64,000 nt of DNA from the NCBI RefSeq assembly GCF_003946545.1, contig NZ_RHOA01000002.1, positions 124,001 through 188,000 on the forward strand, read 5' to 3'. Made by a program: the position numbers and the translations under genes. Under the pieces are notes generated by a model that did no database searches, had not been told where the DNA came from, and was given only the letters and a program-made list of their open reading frames with translations. How positions within the stretch are numbered: position 1 is the first letter of the stretch; the number at the start of each line of letters is the position of its first letter. Shown here piece after piece: positions 60,850 to 64,000 of the stretch. The DNA comes from Levilactobacillus tangyuanensis (GTDB lineage: Bacteria > Bacillota > Bacilli > Lactobacillales > Lactobacillaceae).

Positions 60850-61747
60850 TTTGTTCGACTCCTATCTGTTTGAGGTAACGCTTCAACTGTTGCCGCGTCC
60901 GATACTTGTTCCGAATCAGTGGTAGGCAAATGACCACAACTAAGATGCCGGCGGATAAAATCTTCAAATCATCGACGGGGAAGCCTAAACCCATCGCCAC
61001 CGTTAATAAGTAACGGTAGATGATGGCGCCCAGGACCATGGCCGAGAGCCGTAACCAAATCTGGCGCCCACGGAGGAAGATTTCCCCCACCAGAACGGAG
61101 GCAAGACCAATCACAATGGTCCCAATACCCATCCCAATGTCGGCATACCCATTGCTCTGCGCAATGAGGGCCCCAGACAAGGCAATACAACCGTTAGAAA
61201 TCATGTAACCAATAATCACCATGCGATCCGTGTGAATCCCATTGGCGGAACTCATCGCGGAATTATTCCCGGTGGCCATCAAGGATAGCCCCAGCCGCGT
61301 CTTGAACAGCCAAATAAGGAGTGCCATGACCACGCCGGTCACGATGAGACCAATCCCGATGGTTTGTCCATCTAGCGTCCAACTCATGGGTAACCGATCC
61401 ATTAAGACCTTCTGACTCAGGAGCGGCACGTTAGACTTGCCCATGATATGCATGTTCACGGAGTACAGACCAGTCATGGTCAGAATCCCTGCCAGTAGTG
61501 ACGGCATGTGTAGCTTGGTATCCAGCATCCCGGTCACCCAACCGGCGAGGCAGCCGGCAATAAAACCGGCAATGGTGGCCGTCAGGGCCGACTGTCCTTG
61601 AATCATCGCGTGAACGGTAACCGCCGCTCCCAAGGGAAAACTGCCCTCGGTCGTCAAATCAGGAATATCTAAAATACGAAATGTAATAAACACACCGATC
61701 ACTAACGGCGCCCACAGGAGGCCCTGACCAATACTGGTGATTAACAT
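60776..61747 (-). CDS. ABC transporter permease (TrpXYZ-type system)
   Basis: 323 residues with about eight to ten TM helices, of the BPD_transp_2 type: GVFITFRILDIPDLTTEGSFPLGAAVTV is the hallmark N-terminal segment, shared with branched-chain amino-acid and tryptophan-type permeases. A conserved GNNSAMSSANGIHTDRMVIIGYMISNGCIALSGAL segment is in the centre. Its last 74 bases overlap the ATPase gene in another frame. AAAGGGG precedes the ATG; the binding-protein gene ends 23 bp upstream. Confidence 0.88.
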   Translation of the reverse strand: MLITSIGQGLLWAPLVIGVFITFRILDIPDLTTEGSFPLGAAVTVHAMIQGQSALTATIAGFIAGCLAGWVTGMLDTKLHMPSLLAGILTMTGLYSVNMHIMGKSNVPLLSQKVLMDRLPMSWTLDGQTIGIGLIVTGVVMALLIWLFKTRLGLSLMATGNNSAMSSANGIHTDRMVIIGYMISNGCIALSGALIAQSNGYADIGMGIGTIVIGLASVLVGEIFLRGRQIWLRLSAMVLGAIIYRYLLTVAMGLGFPVDDLKILSAGILVVVICLPLIRNKYRTRQQLKRYLKQIGVEQNENQSISSLKRPASTEGLLSRDPK

Positions 61748-61770
61748 AGTTGTTACCCCTTTCTCTGCGC

Positions 61771-62739
61771 CTAAGGCTCTTTAATCTGACTCGTTTGCAT
61801 CCCAATGGCCTTCGTGTTGGCCTTGTTAACATATAAGTGAAGCTTCTTGGATTGTTCAACCGGCATGCTCTGAGGCTTCTTGTGGTTAACCAAGACGTCA
61901 TAAGCCATCTTCCCGGTCTGCTTACCCAAGTCGTAGTAGTTAATGCCGTAAGTTGCCGTCCCACCATCTTCGGCCATTTCAATTGAACCGGTTACCACGG
62001 GAAGCTTGGCAACCTTCGCCTTCTGACCAATGGTCTTCATCGCACTAGCCATCAAGTTATCGGTTGGCAGGTACAGACCCGAAATCTTACCGGTTAGGCC
62101 GGCCAAGACACTGGTCACGTCGTTGGTGCTCGTCGCGCTGACAACCTTCAGGTTCAGGTGGTGCTTCTTGGCATAGGCTTTAGCCAGGTTCACCTGTAGG
62201 ACTGAATTTTCTTCGGATGAGTTGTACATAATCCCTAATGGCTTGTTGCCCTTGGACATGCTGGCTAATAGCTTTAATTGCAGGCCAACCGGCGTTAAAT
62301 CACTGGTCCCACTGACGTTGGTTTGGGGCTTGGCATTTGACTTCACCAGTCCGGCGGCCTTCAAATCGGTCACTGCCGTGACCAGGGTAGGCGTGGTGGT
62401 GGTTTTCTTGGCCAAGGCCTGGGCAGCCGGTGTCGCAATCCCGACTAGCAGGTCGTTCTTTTGCCGAACCAATTGTTGGCTCATGGTATTGAGGTTAGCC
62501 TGGTCGCCCTGAGCGTTTAAGTAGTGATACGTGACCTTGGTGGTCTTGTGATGGGCCTTCAATTCTTGATTCAGGCCGGCCTTGAACCCCTGGCGGCCTT
62601 CATCCAATGACCCGTGTTGCACCACCTGTAAAATCCCAACGTTCAGGTTATCCTTGCCCGAGGCTGACTTGCTGGAACAACCGGCTAAAACCAATCCCAA
62701 ACTCATTAACGCGAGACCACTCATAAGTAATTTTTTCAT
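61771..62739 (-). CDS. ABC transporter substrate-binding lipoprotein (PF04392 / TrpX type)
   Basis: 322 residues from ATG 62739 (TTGGAGG upstream); a longer frame starts 16 codons earlier without a ribosome binding site. The signal peptide ends in the lipobox LAGC (LGLVLAGCSSKS). The domain shows NVGILQVVQHGSLDEGRQGFKAGLNQEL, LVGIATPAAQALAK and PLGIMYNSSEENSVLQVNLAKAYAKKHHL, all typical of the ABC_sub_bind family. Family members bind tryptophan or other small amino-acid-like ligands. A leader with a Phe-rich reading frame lies upstream, so phenylalanine is a candidate ligand. Confidence 0.88.
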   Translation of the reverse strand: MKKLLMSGLALMSLGLVLAGCSSKSASGKDNLNVGILQVVQHGSLDEGRQGFKAGLNQELKAHHKTTKVTYHYLNAQGDQANLNTMSQQLVRQKNDLLVGIATPAAQALAKKTTTTPTLVTAVTDLKAAGLVKSNAKPQTNVSGTSDLTPVGLQLKLLASMSKGNKPLGIMYNSSEENSVLQVNLAKAYAKKHHLNLKVVSATSTNDVTSVLAGLTGKISGLYLPTDNLMASAMKTIGQKAKVAKLPVVTGSIEMAEDGGTATYGINYYDLGKQTGKMAYDVLVNHKKPQSMPVEQSKKLHLYVNKANTKAIGMQTSQIKEP

Positions 62740-62902
62740 TCTCAATTCCTCCAAGGTTATGTTGTTGACCGTTGCCATGCGGTCCATTTTGTATCATTAA
62801 ATGTCAAATGACCCAATGGTCAATTCAACCAATGTCAGCAATGACTGGCCGGTGTACGGGGTGTGAGTGATCGGCTCACCTCAGTGACTGGCCTGAAAAA
62901 AC

Positions 62903-63065
62903 AAAAAAACACCAGATAGATTCAAAGTAGAATCTACCTGGTGTTTATCGGGCCCGATATTATTTCTCCAGATAGATTTTACCCGTATCTATCTGGCGCT
63001 AAGTCATGCTTAAAAACTTTAGCTAATCGATAGATACGAACGCATTTGTGCGGCGCGTTCGTATC
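62903..63065 (-). promoter_or_regulatory. Candidate ribosome-mediated attenuator upstream of the TrpXYZ-type operon
   Basis: All on the minus strand. Hairpin GATACGAACGC/GCGTTCGTATC (63055-63065 with 63033-63043). Hairpin C:D CCAGATAGAT/ATCTATCTGG (62987-62996 with 62968-62977). Terminator E:F, 17-bp arms (62930-62946 with 62907-62923) followed by T7 (62903-62909). Alternative pairs: B (63029-63038, CGTATCTATC) with C (62984-62993, GATAGATACG), 10 bp perfect; D with E (62932-62941), 10 bp with one G-U. The Phe-codon region A can pair with 63017-63032 (CTTTAGCT/AGCTAAAG). So A:B, C:D, E:F compete with B:C, D:E. Pairings are read from sequence; the regulation is inferred. Confidence 0.65.
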
Positions 63066-63085
63066 CAACGGTGTGAATACAAACG

Positions 63086-63148
63086 CTATCTAAAGAAAAA
63101 GCTAAAGGCAAATTGGTTATTTAAATGATTAAGGCTATTCGATTTCAT
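63086..63148 (-). CDS. Phe-rich leader peptide (20 residues)
   Basis: An ATG at 63148 opens a 20-codon frame ending in TAG at 63086. Its C-terminal part reads FAFSFFFR: five Phe in seven residues just before Arg and the stop codon. GAAAGGG lies 11 bases upstream of the ATG, slightly far but usable. The frame starts about 33 nt after the expected transcript start, and the Phe codons overlap the first pairing segment of the attenuator. The likeness to the pheL peptides of enteric bacteria is in composition only. I infer that ribosome stalling on Phe codons controls the downstream terminator. Confidence 0.62.
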   Translation of the reverse strand: MKSNSLNHLNNQFAFSFFFR

Positions 63149-63187
63149 AATGGCAAAATCCCTTTCATTTATCAATTTACAAGTCTA

Positions 63188-63216
63188 AGTAAAACATTAA
63201 AAAATAACCATGTCAA
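63188..63216 (-). promoter_or_regulatory. Promoter of the Phe-rich leader
   Basis: Minus-strand TTGACA (63211-63216), 17-bp spacer, TTTACT (63188-63193). It lies 15 bp after the DegV stop codon, so the leader is its own transcription start and the terminator at 62903 need not belong to the DegV gene. Confidence 0.7.
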
Positions 63217-63230
63217 CCCCATAATCTCAT

Positions 63231-64000
63231 TTATTTCTCATTATCCAAATTGAGGAACTGCCGGTAATCGGCATTCCAGGCCAGCCCCATGGCGCCATCC
63301 CCCACGTGAACCCCGAAGCTAGGCCCAATGGTGGCGGACTTCAAGGTCACGGCTGGTAGCTCCGCCTGGGCCCAAGCCAACCATTGCTGAGTCAGCTCTG
63401 GCTGGTCGGCATTCAGCACCGTCACGGTCAGCTGAGTGGCGGGGTGTCCCTTAAGGCTAGCCGTCAACCGATCGAACAGATCGTGCCAGCCACTCTTCAT
63501 TCGCAACGAGCTCCCTGCCACACGAACCTTCCCCGACGCTTCAAAGACCAGCAAGGGCTTACCGGCCAGCAGTTGCGCATTAGCCGGGCCCCGACTGAGG
63601 TTCAGATCGCCGGTTCTCAGTAATGGCTTGATGGAATCCACCACAAAGCCTAGCTGACAAGTGGCCCGTAGCGCTGCCAGTCGTTCCAGAATCGTTGGCA
63701 CATCGAATCCCTTGGCGACCAGAGCCGCCGCTAAGCGCGCCTGTTCACCCATTGGCGTTAACACACCGCGAGAATCCCACGGCCAAATTTTCACGCTGGT
63801 CACATTCTCTGTAAAGGCGCCTAAGGTATTCACAAAGCCGGAAATGCCCTGCGAGGGGCCAATGATGATCACGTCGGTCACGCCCTGTTTCGCCAAGTCG
63901 TCACAAGTTGCAGCAATCGTCTGCATGGAAATCTGCGGTGCCGTGGGAATCATTTTCTCTCCCTTACTCAATCGCACCAACCGATAGTAGTCCGCGGTAC
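63231..64000 (-). CDS. DegV family fatty-acid-binding protein (N-terminus outside window)
   Basis: The frame is open to the window edge (TADYYRLVRLSKGEKMIPTAPQIS), so it is truncated at its 5' end; the apparent start at 63980 is not real. DVIIIGPSQGISGFVNTLGAF and VKIWPWDSRGVLTPMGEQARLAAALVAKG are conserved DegV segments that line the fatty-acid pocket, and FVVDSIKPLLRTGDLN is the typical middle strand. DegV/FakB proteins bind fatty acids and present them to the FakA kinase. FakA is not in the window. Confidence 0.85.
   Translation of the reverse strand, partial: TADYYRLVRLSKGEKMIPTAPQISMQTIAATCDDLAKQGVTDVIIIGPSQGISGFVNTLGAFTENVTSVKIWPWDSRGVLTPMGEQARLAAALVAKGFDVPTILERLAALRATCQLGFVVDSIKPLLRTGDLNLSRGPANAQLLAGKPLLVFEASGKVRVAGSSLRMKSGWHDLFDRLTASLKGHPATQLTVTVLNADQPELTQQWLAWAQAELPAVTLKSATIGPSFGVHVGDGAMGLAWNADYRQFLNLDNEK

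Noticed and set aside
62903-62946. Terminator downstream of the DegV gene only
   Set aside because: A good promoter (63188-63216) lies between the DegV stop codon and this hairpin, and the hairpin arms have alternative partners in the leader, so a plain DegV terminator is the less likely reading. It remains possible.
1-64000. tRNA, rRNA, CRISPR, insertion sequences, replication origin
   Set aside because: I found no cloverleaf with a CCA-type end, no spaced direct repeats, no transposase motifs and no DnaA-box cluster. A tRNAscan or ISfinder run would settle this.

Overview
The window looks like chromosome from a Lactobacillaceae species, most like the Levilactobacillus brevis group. The evidence is about 50% G+C, strong AGGAGG-type ribosome binding sites, frequent TTG and GTG starts, a full set of lactobacillary peptidases (PepN, PepX, proline iminopeptidase, C69 dipeptidase), an Opp oligopeptide system, and many small GNAT acetyltransferases. 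I see no rRNA, tRNA, insertion sequence, prophage or CRISPR array.

Layout. 1-1.9 kb: three tandem GNAT genes on the minus strand; two are near-identical and the first is cut by the window edge. 2.4-5.3 kb: a MerR-type regulator divergent from a 14-TM drug-efflux MFS protein and a DUF4811 partner, with back-to-back promoters that share one palindrome. 5.4-6.8 kb: a small MerR-like protein divergent from azlCD. 6.9-8.35 kb: a uracil permease behind a PyrR-type attenuator. 8.4-14.2 kb: an MFS exporter, a PaiA-like acetyltransferase with its MarR regulator, another GNAT, a DUF1003 / pseudouridine synthase / GcvH-like operon, and a small membrane protein. 14.3-20.3 kb: recQ, a C69 dipeptidase, pepN. 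20.4-24.4 kb: an accessory patch of small secreted or membrane proteins with many hairpins. 24.8-33.2 kb: guaA, coaA with a degenerate GNAT, helD, a CPA2 antiporter gene broken by one in-frame TGA, and a histidine phosphatase.

33.6-43.4 kb: oppF, oppD, oppC, oppB and three consecutive oppA paralogues, each with its own related promoter. 43.5-51.2 kb: hflX, a polar amino-acid ABC operon, an envelope pair, a Fur-family regulator, and a Nudix / guanylate-kinase-like pair. 51.4-56.9 kb: amino-acid permease plus pepX, proline iminopeptidase, L,D-transpeptidase. 57-59.9 kb: an ABC-F protein with a terminator in its leader, a VOC protein, a CPBP protease. 60-64 kb: a three-gene TrpXYZ-type ABC operon and a truncated DegV gene.

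The main theme is peptide and amino-acid acquisition: Opp imports peptides, the peptidases cleave them, and AzlCD, the polar amino-acid ABC system, the APC permease and the TrpXYZ-type transporter move free amino acids. The most striking signal is at 62.9-63.2 kb. Upstream of the TrpXYZ-type operon there is a promoter, a 20-codon reading frame ending in a phenylalanine-rich run, and a chain of six segments that can pair in two mutually exclusive ways, ending in an intrinsic terminator. This has the architecture of a his/phe-type ribosome-mediated attenuator, which would be unexpected in a Firmicute, where T-boxes normally do this job. A second notable item is a pair of long palindromic intergenic repeats (48.0 and 59.9 kb) whose stems show compensatory base changes.
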